Shown: positions 44,264 through 53,575, counted from the first letter of the stretch. The stretch: 64,000 nucleotides of DNA from Psychrobacter sanguinis (GCF_020736705.1 NZ_CP085990.1:2356001-2420000); one strand, 5' to 3'. A program made the numbers and translations. Notes: a model not told the origin generated them from the letters alone.

Positions 44264-45667
44264 ATGTCTCATAAATTACAGAAAAAAGAAATATTTTCAG
44301 TAGCATTAGGTTCAGTTATCGGTTGGGGTGCTTTTGTATTACCGGGTAATGTTTTTCTCAAAGACTATGGACTGTTAAATACGGCTATTGGTTTTACCAT
44401 TGCCGTCTTTATGTTGGTATTTATAGAAAAAAGCTATTCAATGGTCATGGAGCGTGTGCCCAAATCAGGCGGAGAGTATAGCTTTGCGAATGACCTATTG
44501 GGTAAGAAGACAGCATTTGTCACTGGGTGGGGATTGTTACTTGCTTATATATCGATTATTCCGCTAAATGCCACAGCCGTACCCATGGTGCTTGATAAGG
44601 TATTTCCTTCTTATTCAAAAGGCAGCTTGTTGTATACGGTGTCAGGCTATGAGGTTTTTAGCAATGATGTCTTGGTTTCTCTTTCGATCATTATTTTCTT
44701 CATTATTATTAATTTACGCGGATTAAAAGATGCTGCGTTGGCTCAAAAGATTTGCGTCTTCACTTTGGTTTTCTCGCTGATGGTAATCACCTTATTTACC
44801 TTTGGTAGTATTGGTGAGGTAGAACAACAAAACCTACAAAGCAACTTGGGTACTATCGATACCGCCTCTATTATTCGCATAATTGCCTTCGCTCCGTGGG
44901 CTTTCATAGGATTTGATACCGTTGCTCAGCTGGCAGGGGACCATAGGATTGCGGCGAAAACAGTTTCAAGAGTGACGTTGCTAGCGATTATCATTGGTGC
45001 CTTAATTTATAACGTGTTAAATCTGATTACTGCTTTGGGCGTGAATAGCACCGAGCTTGATGCGGTCTCATGGCAAACGGGACAGGCAGTGAAAACACTG
45101 GTGGGTAATGGTCTGTTCTATTTATTGGGCGTGGCCATGTTTGGTGCGGTCATATCTGGATTAAATGGCTTCTTTATAGGTTCGAGTCGTTTGGTGCTGA
45201 GCATGAGTCAAGACTATGATATCGGCACTCAGTCTCTAAATAACAAAAGTGATGCAGATCTTAGAGCCACTAAAAACGTTGAAACTGTTGAGAATGCTGA
45301 GACTAGCAGCGGAAGCATTAATATCCCAAAATGGATTATCTTTTTCATTGGTGGCTGTTCGTTGATGGTGCCATTCTTAGGTCGTAATGCCTTACTATGG
45401 TTTGTAGATTTATCTTCTGTAGGGGCGTCAATCGCTTACTTAGTCACCTGTGTGTGTGCTTATAAAATTGCTGAAACGGGTACAGGTAAATTTATTAGTA
45501 TTATGGGTGTGCTGGTCTCATTTGCCTTTTTAGTATTCTTATTAACCCCATTCTTTGATTCAAATATCACTATGCCTTCGTACTATGTTCTTATTTTATG
45601 GTGTGTTTTAGGACTCATGGTTTATCTATTCTTGAATAAGTCGAAGCCAAACGTATCGTTAAATTAA
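44264..45667 (+). CDS. APC-family amino-acid/polyamine permease
   Basis: A 467-residue protein from the ATG at 44264, which has AAAGGAA eight bases upstream; a TTG further up is less likely. Twelve hydrophobic segments. The substrate-binding helix 1 is SVALGSVIGWGAFVLPG, the family's GSxIGxGxF form, and helix 6 carries AFAPWAFIGFD. APC carriers of this type take up or exchange amino acids or amines. It is next to a TauD-type dioxygenase and an aldehyde dehydrogenase, hence a possible amine or taurine uptake system. Confidence 0.85.
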   Translation: MSHKLQKKEIFSVALGSVIGWGAFVLPGNVFLKDYGLLNTAIGFTIAVFMLVFIEKSYSMVMERVPKSGGEYSFANDLLGKKTAFVTGWGLLLAYISIIPLNATAVPMVLDKVFPSYSKGSLLYTVSGYEVFSNDVLVSLSIIIFFIIINLRGLKDAALAQKICVFTLVFSLMVITLFTFGSIGEVEQQNLQSNLGTIDTASIIRIIAFAPWAFIGFDTVAQLAGDHRIAAKTVSRVTLLAIIIGALIYNVLNLITALGVNSTELDAVSWQTGQAVKTLVGNGLFYLLGVAMFGAVISGLNGFFIGSSRLVLSMSQDYDIGTQSLNNKSDADLRATKNVETVENAETSSGSINIPKWIIFFIGGCSLMVPFLGRNALLWFVDLSSVGASIAYLVTCVCAYKIAETGTGKFISIMGVLVSFAFLVFLLTPFFDSNITMPSYYVLILWCVLGLMVYLFLNKSKPNVSLN

Positions 45668-45699
45668 ATCTCAGAGTATTAAGGGGTTAGGCTAAAAAA

Positions 45700-45740
45700 A
45701 GAGCCTTGCAGTCTTTCATAGTGAAATGACTCAAGGCTCT
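45700..45740 (+). terminator. Hairpin terminator after the permease
   Basis: AGAGCCTTG (45700-45708) pairs with CAAGGCTCT (45732-45740), with an inner GTC/GAC stem. A T-containing run follows in both directions. Confidence 0.7.
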
Positions 45741-45930
45741 TAATGTTTTCAAAAACTGTCATCGAAATGATTAATAGTTATTACCAGTTTTCATGAACTA
45801 TAACTATCAAATCCAGTTGTTATTAAGATCAGTAACTAGTAAAGCCAGTCGCTATCAAAACCACTAACTGTTAAAACTCATAGCGGGCAAAACGATTAAG
45901 CAGTTAACTAATTAAGCAATCAATATTAGA

Positions 45931-46767
45931 TTAAACCGGTCTATCTCCATTCACCGTCGCTCTATGCATAATACGGTGACTCTCTTTGGTGTAATCGCCT
46001 ACGGCATAGTGCTGTGTGGCACGATTGTCCCAAAAAGCGATATCATTGTTTTGCCAATGCCAACGAATGGTAAATTCAGGTTTGGCGATGTGTTGATATA
46101 GGAAGCTTAAGATCGATTTGCTTTCAGCAGGAGAGACCTCGTTAATCTTACTGGTAAAGCCTTCGTTGACGAAAATTAGCTTTTTCCCAGTAACCGGATG
46201 TGTTCTAACCACAGGATGAGTAACCGGTGGGTTTTCTAGCTGCACCTGTATCCATTTTTTATGAGCATCTGGGGTGTTGCCAAACCTTTCAAGAGGGAAT
46301 GAGTTCACAAATTCATGCGTGGCAGTAAGCCCTTCTAACATACGCTGATAGGCAGGGGACAGAGCCTCCCAAGCTGCATAGCTACTTGACCAAGTGGTAT
46401 CTCCACCGATTGAAGGTACTTTTTTGGCAGCCAAAATACTACCTAGAGGTGGCTTCTCAATAAAGGTCACATCGGTATGCCAGATTGAGTTGTCTGTTAG
46501 GTCTAACTGATGATTGTCCAGCACGACGATTTCTCGCGCTTCTTCGGCATGCGGAAAAATGGGATGAATATGCAAAGTACCAAATTGTTTGGCAAAGTCG
46601 ACTTGTTGGGTCGGCGTAATAGGCTGATCTCTAAAGAAGATTACTTGATGCTGTAATAAAGCATCCGTAATTTGTTGCTTAGTCTCATCTGTCATCGGTT
46701 GGCTGAAATCAAATCCCTTAATGAGTGCACCAATATTGGGACTTAGTTGTTCTATTTGCAATGTCAT
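45931..46767 (-). CDS. TauD/TfdA-family 2-oxoglutarate dioxygenase
   Basis: A 278-residue Fe(II) dioxygenase. Metal ligands H and D in WHTDVTF (near residue 100), distal H in the SHRIMHRATV segment together with the 2-oxoglutarate-binding Arg. Length and the NxGALIKGFDFSQP start fit TauD, which turns taurine into sulfite and aminoacetaldehyde, but other sulfonate or acid substrates occur in the family. No tauABC transporter is near; the APC permease or the divergent aldehyde dehydrogenase could complete a pathway. Confidence 0.85.
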   Translation of the reverse strand: MTLQIEQLSPNIGALIKGFDFSQPMTDETKQQITDALLQHQVIFFRDQPITPTQQVDFAKQFGTLHIHPIFPHAEEAREIVVLDNHQLDLTDNSIWHTDVTFIEKPPLGSILAAKKVPSIGGDTTWSSSYAAWEALSPAYQRMLEGLTATHEFVNSFPLERFGNTPDAHKKWIQVQLENPPVTHPVVRTHPVTGKKLIFVNEGFTSKINEVSPAESKSILSFLYQHIAKPEFTIRWHWQNNDIAFWDNRATQHYAVGDYTKESHRIMHRATVNGDRPV

Positions 46768-47076
46768 AACACCCTCACTTCGATTTAGTTGCTAGACTAG
46801 CATACGTCATCTAAAAACTTTGAAATATGAAATTTAACCATATGATAAGTTAGTAAAGGAATAAAAAATTGCATGGAGTCTATAGCACTATCTATAACAC
46901 TATGAATCATTCTCTTCATCGTATTTCTTTCGATCGTATTTCTTTTAACACTATAGTCAGAGAACTTTAAATAGGTGACAAGGCAACCAAGTACAAGTAC
47001 TACTGGCGTAGGCTTAGCGAGGTTAACAGCGTAACCATTTATAAGTTCGTAGGCTGTATTATGATTTGGAGCCACT
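46768..47076. other. 309-base divergent promoter region
   Basis: Between the dioxygenase and aldehyde dehydrogenase starts. It contains a short imperfect duplication, CGTATTTCTTTC followed by CGTATTTCTTTT near 46919-46943, a possible regulator site. A leftward frame here lacks a ribosome site and is not a gene. Confidence 0.4.
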
Positions 47077-48573
47077 ATGTCCGCTAACAATCAACCTTTG
47101 ACCAAAGAACAAGTCTTTCAACTTGCCAAAGACAAGCAATTATATGCAGGCAATCTTATTGAAGGAGCATCTTCAACAAGAACCGTAGAAAACACCACTC
47201 CAATTGACAATAGTGTCATTGGTAATATCGCTGATGCCACAGCAGAAGATGTGGATGTTGCGGTTGTCTCAGCTCGTGAGCAATTTAATCATGGTGAATG
47301 GCGTAAGTTGCCGCCTGCTGAACGCAAACGTCGCATGCAAAAGTGGGCAAGGTTATTGGAGATGCACCTTGAAGAGCTTGCGGCATTAGACTGCATCGAT
47401 GCTGGCAAGCCTATTACCGAATGTTTAAACACGGATTTACCGGCGACTATCGAAACTTTTGACTGGTATGCAGAGTCTATCGATAAAGTTTTTGGTAAAG
47501 TGGCGCCGACTGGTAGCGATGCCTTATCGTGGATTGTTAAAGAGCCTATTGGGGTGGTGAGTGTGGTGCTGCCTTGGAACTTCCCCGCCCAGATGTTTGC
47601 TTGGAAAGTTGCTCCTGCTCTTATCATGGGAAATAGCGTCATCGTAAAACCTGCTGAGCTGACGTCATTATCGGCTTATCGTATGGTTGAGCTGGCCTAT
47701 GAAGCCGGTATACCCAAAGCAGCCTTACAAATGGTGTGTGGACGTGGAGAAATAGTAGGCGCGGCCATCGGACAGCATATGGATATTGATATGGTGTCCT
47801 TCACGGGCTCAACTGAAGTAGGCAGATTGTTCCTAACTTATTCGGCAAAAAGTAACCTAAAAGAAGTGGTGCTAGAGTGCGGTGGTAAAAGCCCACAAAT
47901 CGTTTTCGAGGAGGCCGAGATAAATTCAGATATGATTGATAATATCTTATCAGCTGCCTTCTGGAACATGAGTGAAAACTGTAGCTGTGGCTCTCGCTTG
48001 TTGGTGCACAGCAGTCATAAGCAGCAAGTTATTGAGCAGCTTATCGCAGGCTTGGATTCATGGAAGTTGGGGGACCCTCGAGAAGAGGCAGTATCTATCG
48101 GACCCATGATTGAGAAAGCCCATTTTGAAAAAGTGAAAGGCTATCTTGATAAGACTTTGGAAGAGGGCGGTGAACTTGTTGCCGGCGGTAAGATTCACGA
48201 TACTCTAGGCAGTGGTTGGTATATTGAACCTACTGTTTTTGATAATGTTGATTCACAAATGTCTATTTTCAAAGAAGAGGTATTTGGTCCAATTCTTGCC
48301 ATTACTAGCTTTGAAACAGAAGAAGAGGCGATTAAATTAGCCAATGATAGCAGTTATGGCTTAGCAGCCTCTTTTTATACCAAAGATTTGAAACAAGCCA
48401 TTCGGGTGGCAAATCAGATTCAGGCCGGCACAGTCTCTATCAATGGCTTCTCTGAAGGCGATATTACCACTCCGTTTGGTGGTTATAAGCAATCTGGTTT
48501 TGGTGGCCGAGACAATGGGCTTGAGGCGCTTGAGCAGTACTGCCAAACCAAGACGATTTGGGTAGTGAACTAA
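47077..48573 (+). CDS. NAD-dependent aldehyde dehydrogenase
   Basis: A 498-residue ALDH. NAD-binding and catalytic landmarks: PWNFPAQMFAWK, FTGSTEVGR, ECGGKSPQ with the general-base Glu, and the cysteine motif SENCSCGSR, in which the nucleophile Cys (about 303) is flanked by another Cys. Closest in layout to PuuC/KauB-type enzymes acting on amino-aldehydes. It is divergent from the TauD-like gene, whose product aminoacetaldehyde would be a natural substrate. Start chosen at the ATG following TGGAGCC. Confidence 0.9.
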   Translation: MSANNQPLTKEQVFQLAKDKQLYAGNLIEGASSTRTVENTTPIDNSVIGNIADATAEDVDVAVVSAREQFNHGEWRKLPPAERKRRMQKWARLLEMHLEELAALDCIDAGKPITECLNTDLPATIETFDWYAESIDKVFGKVAPTGSDALSWIVKEPIGVVSVVLPWNFPAQMFAWKVAPALIMGNSVIVKPAELTSLSAYRMVELAYEAGIPKAALQMVCGRGEIVGAAIGQHMDIDMVSFTGSTEVGRLFLTYSAKSNLKEVVLECGGKSPQIVFEEAEINSDMIDNILSAAFWNMSENCSCGSRLLVHSSHKQQVIEQLIAGLDSWKLGDPREEAVSIGPMIEKAHFEKVKGYLDKTLEEGGELVAGGKIHDTLGSGWYIEPTVFDNVDSQMSIFKEEVFGPILAITSFETEEEAIKLANDSSYGLAASFYTKDLKQAIRVANQIQAGTVSINGFSEGDITTPFGGYKQSGFGGRDNGLEALEQYCQTKTIWVVN

Positions 48574-48634
48574 GCATTTGTCTCATTCATCATATTAAGA
48601 TAACCGCTTAATTGGGAGAGCTAAATTGAAGTAT

Positions 48635-48666
48635 AGCCAAAAGCTTTAAGGCTAAAGCTTTTGGCT
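48635..48666 (+). terminator. Hairpin after the aldehyde dehydrogenase
   Basis: AGCCAAAAGCTTTA (48635-48648) and TAAAGCTTTTGGCT (48653-48666) form a perfect 14-bp stem; the T tract is weak on this strand. Confidence 0.7.
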
Positions 48667-48763
48667 AATAAAATTTATAGAAAGATGGATCATCTTTCGT
48701 AGGTGCTTCAAAGCTTATTAGGCCATCAAAGCAGGGGTACAGGCTATCTGTTAGGTCTATTCG

Positions 48764-48878
48764 CTAACACTTGGTCGGCGCTTCAAAAACAAAAGCGGGT
48801 AAGATAATCTTTTCCATCCCCCAGCATTCAACGGCATTCATATACTCATCGTAATCCATATAGGCCACTGATGTATGC
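48764..48878 (-). pseudogene. C-terminal remnant of an unknown gene, cut by the IS3 element
   Basis: The minus-strand frame is open from the IS edge to a TAG at 48764-48766, and encodes about 38 residues including YMDYDEYMNAVECWGMEK and a FVFEAPTKC end. It looks like the end of a real gene whose front was removed when the IS landed. I do not recognise the family. The remaining 190 bases to the aldehyde dehydrogenase hold only its terminator. Confidence 0.4.
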
Positions 48879-48934
48879 TGAAAAAACCGTAGACAAAAGC
48901 TTGGTAAACTAAAGAAGACAAATAGGAGTTTACC

Positions 48935-49234
48935 ATGACTAAGAAAGTTAAGAGATATAGTGAAGAATTTAAAGCAGAAGCGGTCAAAGCAATAGAAAAT
49001 AATGGTGGCAATGTCAGTGCCACAGCAAGGCAGTTAGGGCTACCAATGCAAACGCTAGCTAATTGGCAACGGAAAGCTAATCAAGGTAAGCTCAAAGGTA
49101 CTAAACAGTTTGATTCTGAATTAATGGCCGTTATTGAAGAGAATAAGCGTTTAAAGCGAGAGTTAAAGATTGCACAAGAAGAGCGAGAGATACTAAAAAA
49201 GGCCACGGCGTACTTTGCAAGGAACGGTCAGTAA
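48935..49234 (+). CDS. IS3-family OrfA
   Basis: A 99-residue protein with a helix-turn-helix (SEEFKAEAVKAIE, NVSATARQLGLP) and a leucine-zipper-like helix to the end. A slippery A-AAA-AAG at 49195-49201 is exactly in the OrfA frame, so -1 frameshifting yields the OrfAB transposase. OrfA alone represses or regulates transposition. Confidence 0.9.
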   Translation: MTKKVKRYSEEFKAEAVKAIENNGGNVSATARQLGLPMQTLANWQRKANQGKLKGTKQFDSELMAVIEENKRLKRELKIAQEEREILKKATAYFARNGQ

Positions 49235-49281
49235 GGTACGCCTTTATTGACCATCACAAATATGAATTTAGCATTACCAGC

Positions 49282-50100
49282 ATGTGTAAAATCCTTGATA
49301 TCAAACCATCAAGCTACTATGACTGGACGAAGCGTGATATCAGTACTCAGCAAATACATCGTAATCACTGTGAGCTACTTGTTAAAGCTGCTCACAGTGA
49401 GACTAAAGAGCGATATGGTTATCAGCGTCTACACGCACACTTAAGTGAACAAGGGCACGATGTCAGCAAGTATATGGTACGTAGTATCAAGGAAGAACAT
49501 GACATCAAATGTAGACGTCATAAGCGCTTTAAAGTGACAACGGACTCAGGCCATAACAAGCGAATCTATCCTAATTTGCTTAAACAACAATTTGGCGTCA
49601 ATCGTCCTAATTGTGCATGGGTCAGTGATATCACCTATATTTGGACAGATGAGGGTTGGCTTTATTTGGCAGGTGTTAAAGACTTGTATACCAAAGAATT
49701 GGTTGGCTACGCTATCGATAAACGTATGAAGGCTGATTTAGTCTGTAAGGCCTTAAATAAAGCGATCAAGGATAAACAACCTAGCCAAGGTCTTATTGTG
49801 CATTCAGATAGAGGTAGTCAGTACTGTAGCGATGATTATCGCACAATCATCAGTAAACACGGTTTTAAAGGTTCAATGAGTGCGAAAGGTAATTGTTTCG
49901 ACAATGCACCAATAGAGAGCTTCTGGGGCGTCTTAAAGAATGAGTTGGTATATCATCATAATTATAGAACTCGATTTGAGGCTATTAACAGTATCATCAA
50001 ATATATTGAGTTAGATTACAACCAAACGAGGATTCAGCAAGATTTAGGTATGAGATCGCCAAGACAGGTTTGGGTTGATTTCTACCGTCAGGCTGCGTAA
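49282..50100 (+). CDS. IS3-family OrfB, DDE transposase part
   Basis: A 272-residue segment from the internal ATG; the frame is open back to the slippery site at 49195, so the functional product is the OrfAB fusion from 48935. Catalytic residues: D in WVSDITYIW, D in VHSDRGSQY and E in NAPIESFWGVLKNEL, the IS3 DDE spacing. All present, so the element may be active. It ends 34 bases before the right IS end. Confidence 0.9.
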   Translation: MCKILDIKPSSYYDWTKRDISTQQIHRNHCELLVKAAHSETKERYGYQRLHAHLSEQGHDVSKYMVRSIKEEHDIKCRRHKRFKVTTDSGHNKRIYPNLLKQQFGVNRPNCAWVSDITYIWTDEGWLYLAGVKDLYTKELVGYAIDKRMKADLVCKALNKAIKDKQPSQGLIVHSDRGSQYCSDDYRTIISKHGFKGSMSAKGNCFDNAPIESFWGVLKNELVYHHNYRTRFEAINSIIKYIELDYNQTRIQQDLGMRSPRQVWVDFYRQAA

Positions 50101-50134
50101 TTAAAATCTCCCAAGTTTAGGTGTACGGATTTGA

Positions 50135-50180
50135 CGGCAGGGGTCACTTTTGATAAGTCGGATAAGTTGGCAACAGTCAT
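50135..50180 (-). pseudogene. Start of IS66 tnpC, truncated by IS3
   Basis: On the minus strand an ATG at 50180 opens MTVANLSDLSKVTPAV, a TnpC-type start, and runs into the IS3 right end. About 480 codons are missing. Confidence 0.55.
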
Positions 50181-50222
50181 GGCGATATGTTGCCAGAGTT
50201 TTATTTGCCTGTCATCTGCTAT

Positions 50223-50567
50223 TTATAGGATGGGGGTTAATTTATCTTTGCCCATGTTACGCCAAGGCAGTCCACTGATTAAGGCATTAAATTGTTCACG
50301 GTTGATGCTGATGCCAGTTTGAGTGGTGGCAAGCTGTTTGGTTAAGCCATGAAATTTATTGTCATCGAGCTGACGGCTACAAAGCCATACGCCAAGCCCA
50401 TCATGAATGAATACTTTTAGGCGTGTGCCTGCTTTGTTGTAAAACAGGTAGGCACAGTGAGGGCGAATGCTTTGGTGCTCGGTGAGGATGTAGGCCAGTA
50501 GTTTGCCACTACCACATCGCATGTCCATGGGCGTGGTGGATAGCCAGATGTGAGTGATGGGTATCAT
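50223..50567 (-). CDS. IS66 TnpB accessory protein
   Basis: A 114-residue protein with the conserved TnpB pattern: STTPMDMRCGSGKLLAYI, then LFYNKAGTRLKVFIHDGLGVWL. It overlaps the tnpA stop by four bases. Intact but without its partner transposase. Confidence 0.9.
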   Translation of the reverse strand: MIPITHIWLSTTPMDMRCGSGKLLAYILTEHQSIRPHCAYLFYNKAGTRLKVFIHDGLGVWLCSRQLDDNKFHGLTKQLATTQTGISINREQFNALISGLPWRNMGKDKLTPIL

Positions 50568-50962
50568 TGCAGTCCTCGTAGTAGGTCAATCAAGCTTTGA
50601 GTGTCTATTTGGGCAATGTTGAGGCTTATCGCCCCAGATCTTGCAGCTGTGATTTGCAGTTTGATGTTTTGTATGACGGAGGCTGAGCCTAGATGCGCAC
50701 CTTCAGGCTCAAGATGAATTGGAATAAAGTGCGGGTTTGTTGGATCATCTGGTCTGCTTATAGCGCCAGGTAATGTGTCAGCTTGAGCATGTGCCCGCTG
50801 ATACTGGCGTTTCCAGTTATGTAGAAGGTTTTGGTTGATGCCATGCTCTCGAGCGATACTGGCAATTGATCGACCTGAGTCTGTCGCTTCTTTTACTAAA
50901 AGTGCTTTAAACTCGCCGCTGTAAGTTCTGCGTTTGGGTTTATTAGGGGGTTGTGTTGTCAT
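50564..50962 (-). CDS. IS66 TnpA accessory protein
   Basis: About 132 residues from the ATG at 50962, where RRTYSGEFKALLVKEA begins the helix-turn-helix. A longer frame to 51004 would include a GTGTCCACG/CGTGGACAC hairpin (50968-50994) in the coding part, so the shorter start is preferred. The hairpin probably limits tnp expression. Confidence 0.85.
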   Translation of the reverse strand: MTTQPPNKPKRRTYSGEFKALLVKEATDSGRSIASIAREHGINQNLLHNWKRQYQRAHAQADTLPGAISRPDDPTNPHFIPIHLEPEGAHLGSASVIQNIKLQITAARSGAISLNIAQIDTQSLIDLLRGLQ

Positions 50963-51070
50963 GTTAGTGTCCACGATTATTTGTTCGTGGACACTATCTC
51001 GCATTTTTTAATAGAAAAAAAGATGGGATGGTCGGATGCTTACTTTAAGGGCATAGCTACAGTGTAAATA

Positions 51071-52561
51071 CTAGTCACTCTTAATTGGAAAAATTAACTC
51101 AACTGTAAAAATACTATCTTCATTGACAGAGATACTGATACTACCACCATGTGCGCTCACAATAGATTTCACGATAGACAGTCCTAGTCCTGTACCTGAA
51201 TGCTGAGTTATCTCCGCACTGTTTGTATTTTTACTAGAGTGTCGATAAAAACGCTCAAATAATAGACTGGTATCCTTTTCAGTCATGGGTTCAAGCATTT
51301 CATTTTCGATAATGATTATAAGCACTGGTATGCAAGAAGACTTTAGTTCATTGCCAAATTCAGCAAGATCTTCCTCTGAATGATTTAACTGGTTGTTCGA
51401 TTGCTTGAGATGAGCAGATATATGAATAGTGCTATAGTTTTTAGAGTAATAAATGGCGTTTGAAATTAGATTTGAAAACAGGCGTTGAAGTAACTCTTTA
51501 TTACCTTTTATGGCTGAAAAACTACCTCGTTTTATAATATGTATCCCTCTATCTTCAGCTAGTAACTCATAATATTCTATAAGTTGATTTATCAAACTAT
51601 CCATATCTACATTTTTTAGCTGCTCCTGAGTAAGTCCTTTTTGAGTTTTGGCTAGCAACAGCATGTTATTAATCACCTCGGATAAATGCTCGAGTGTTTC
51701 ATGTTGATGATGCAGTTGTTCAATATACTCATTAATCTGTCTAGGCTTACTCAACATAACCTGGGTCTGAGTGCTTAGCGTTGCAATCGGGGTGCGTAAC
51801 TCGTGAGCAATATTGTCAGAATATCGAGATAAAGACTCAAAGTTGTCTTCAAGCTTACTCATCATTATATTATAAGACTCTGCGAGTTGACGTAGCTCAC
51901 TGGGCATATCAGAAACTGTAATACGCTCACCGAGCTGCTCGGAGTTAATGGTTTTCATTTTTTGGATGAAAGTAGCTAACGGAGAAAATCCCCAATAGAC
52001 ACTAAAGGCTGCAATAAACAGCAGTAACAGCGTTATGGCCGCTAATATAACTTTAAGCTGTAATGAGAACTGATTTAAATATAGATGATGTACATCAATA
52101 GGTAGAGCCAATAGATATATAAGGTTATTGTTTCTGATAATAATACTTCGATAAGGTCGATTATTTAGCTGTAATTCGAACTGTTCATCCCTATGCTTAT
52201 TCATCAATTCGAGTATATTGATTGCCTTTATATCTACGCCCTCTATCCTATTAGATAGGTTAGGGTTTTGACTTTCACTGATAATAGGTTTTCCATTATT
52301 GTTAAAGCGAAATACTTTAATATCATAGTCCAACCCATCATTATGACGGTGTGTTAGTTCGCTGTTATCACTTCCAGAATCTGTAAGTTCGCTAGATTTA
52401 CGCAAGTTAAATACGGCATGAGTCAATATCTCTGCGTCCATGACTTCAAAATGGCTGTTTACAGAGCGTTGTATCCAGAAATACATCAAAATTTGGCACA
52501 TCACCACAGATATAGCGAGCAATATAACCGTTCGCCAAAGTAATGAAATTCTAATATTCAT
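51071..52561 (-). CDS. CusS-like heavy-metal sensor histidine kinase
   Basis: A 496-residue membrane kinase. Two transmembrane segments (residues 10-30 and about 175-200) enclose a periplasmic sensor; a HAMP region follows. Phospho-acceptor H in HELRTPIATL (near 252), N box NLISNAIYYSK and G box GTGLGLSIVKSI. It lies 41 bases after the cusR-like gene in the same direction. The periplasmic part is rich in polar residues without a clear Met cluster. It is expected to sense copper or silver. Confidence 0.9.
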   Translation of the reverse strand: MNIRISLLWRTVILLAISVVMCQILMYFWIQRSVNSHFEVMDAEILTHAVFNLRKSSELTDSGSDNSELTHRHNDGLDYDIKVFRFNNNGKPIISESQNPNLSNRIEGVDIKAINILELMNKHRDEQFELQLNNRPYRSIIIRNNNLIYLLALPIDVHHLYLNQFSLQLKVILAAITLLLLFIAAFSVYWGFSPLATFIQKMKTINSEQLGERITVSDMPSELRQLAESYNIMMSKLEDNFESLSRYSDNIAHELRTPIATLSTQTQVMLSKPRQINEYIEQLHHQHETLEHLSEVINNMLLLAKTQKGLTQEQLKNVDMDSLINQLIEYYELLAEDRGIHIIKRGSFSAIKGNKELLQRLFSNLISNAIYYSKNYSTIHISAHLKQSNNQLNHSEEDLAEFGNELKSSCIPVLIIIIENEMLEPMTEKDTSLLFERFYRHSSKNTNSAEITQHSGTGLGLSIVKSIVSAHGGSISISVNEDSIFTVELIFPIKSD

Positions 52562-52602
52562 AAAATATAGGTTTATCCGCTTATATAATGGATGGCTATT
52601 TA

Positions 52603-53286
52603 TTAACTGATTTCATTGGCCAACTTATAGCCCATGCCACGTACAGTATGAATCAGCTTTAGATCGAACCCTTCATCAATTTTTACTCGCAACCGTCTAA
52701 TCGCCACATCAATTACGTTAGTGTCACTATCAAAGTTCATATCCCACACCTGAGAGGCAATGACTGAGCGCGGCAACACTTCGCCTTCTCGCTCCAACAT
52801 AAATTGCAATAAGGCAAACTCCTTTGAGGTCAGCTGAATAGAGACTCCACCTCTGTGTACAGTGCGTTTAGCGAGATCTAAGGTTAAGTCGGCTATTTTA
52901 AGTTGGGTATTTAAATATTCCGATTGATTAGCACGTCTGAGTAAATTTTTTATACGCACCACCAGTTCGGCAAAAGCAAAAGGCTTAGTCAGATAATCAT
53001 CTCCACCAATCTCGATGCCTTTAATACGGTCTTCTAAATCATCTTTAGCGGTCAAAAACAGCACAGGCGTGATATGACCTGCAGCACGGTAGTTTTTGAC
53101 CAGTTCAAAACCGCTAATATCAGGCAGCATCACATCCATAATGATGACATTATAGGTTTCAGACATTAGCGCATGGTAGCCATCCAAGCCATTTAGCTTG
53201 TGATCAACCAGAAAGCCTGCCTCAGTTAGGCCTTTTTTTATGTATTCGCCCAGCGTGACTTCATCTTCTACTAATAAAATCTTCAT
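52603..53286 (-). CDS. CusR/CopR-like response regulator
   Basis: A 227-residue OmpR-family regulator: receiver with phosphorylated D51 in VIIMDVMLPD and K in LTKPFAFAEL, winged-helix DNA-binding half ending VRGMGYKLANEIS. It divides away from the periplasmic genes across a 289-base region containing two palindromes (53420-53455) that fit its expected binding site. Confidence 0.9.
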   Translation of the reverse strand: MKILLVEDEVTLGEYIKKGLTEAGFLVDHKLNGLDGYHALMSETYNVIIMDVMLPDISGFELVKNYRAAGHITPVLFLTAKDDLEDRIKGIEIGGDDYLTKPFAFAELVVRIKNLLRRANQSEYLNTQLKIADLTLDLAKRTVHRGGVSIQLTSKEFALLQFMLEREGEVLPRSVIASQVWDMNFDSDTNVIDVAIRRLRVKIDEGFDLKLIHTVRGMGYKLANEIS

Positions 53287-53419
53287 TGATTCCTCAAGGG
53301 TTTAATCATTAACAGTGGCCTGCTCACTCAATGCTTTGGCGTGTTTTGAAATTAGGTCTGCCTTACAACAGCCCTAGCTAATCATACGTTACTGGGTTAG
53401 CTACTGGATAATAAGACTC

Positions 53420-53455
53420 ATGACATTATTGTCATCTGCATGACGAATTTGTCAT
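53420..53455. promoter_or_regulatory. Two tandem CusR-type boxes
   Basis: ATGACATTATTGTCAT (53420-53435) and ATGACGAATTTGTCAT (53440-53455) are palindromes whose ATGACxxxTTGTCAT form matches the known CusR box (TGACAAnnTTGTCA core). Centres are 20 bases apart, two helical turns. They lie between the regulator operon and the first periplasmic gene and may control both. Confidence 0.75.
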
Positions 53456-53575
53456 TGGTGCGTCAGGATTCTGTCAGCATTGTGGATGTATTCTGTTTGT
53501 AAATCCCAAGGCAGTGGTTGTCATGATAGAACAGATCACTGTGTTTAATCATCCTTTCAATGTAACGGAGTTTTT

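Larger units (their letters stand above)
48879..50134 (+). mobile_element. IS3-family insertion sequence
   Basis: About 1.26 kb with two frameshifted orfs. Imperfect terminal inverted repeats: left TGAAAAAACCGTAGAC near 48879 and right end near 50134 (TCAAATCCGTACACC on the minus strand), sharing CCGTA and CTTGG blocks. Exact ends and target duplication are not certain. It is inserted in the tnpC gene of an IS66-family element. Confidence 0.8.
50135..51043 (-). mobile_element. Partial IS66-family element
   Basis: The right terminal repeat GTAAGCATCCGACCATC (minus strand) ends at 51043. tnpA and tnpB are complete. tnpC is reduced to about 15 codons before the IS3 edge, and its remainder is not on the other side of IS3, so a deletion went with the insertion. 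It cannot move alone. Confidence 0.8.

Noticed and set aside
46797..47090. 97-codon minus-strand frame between the dioxygenase and aldehyde dehydrogenase
   Set aside because: It overlaps the aldehyde dehydrogenase start, lacks a ribosome site and has low-complexity sequence.
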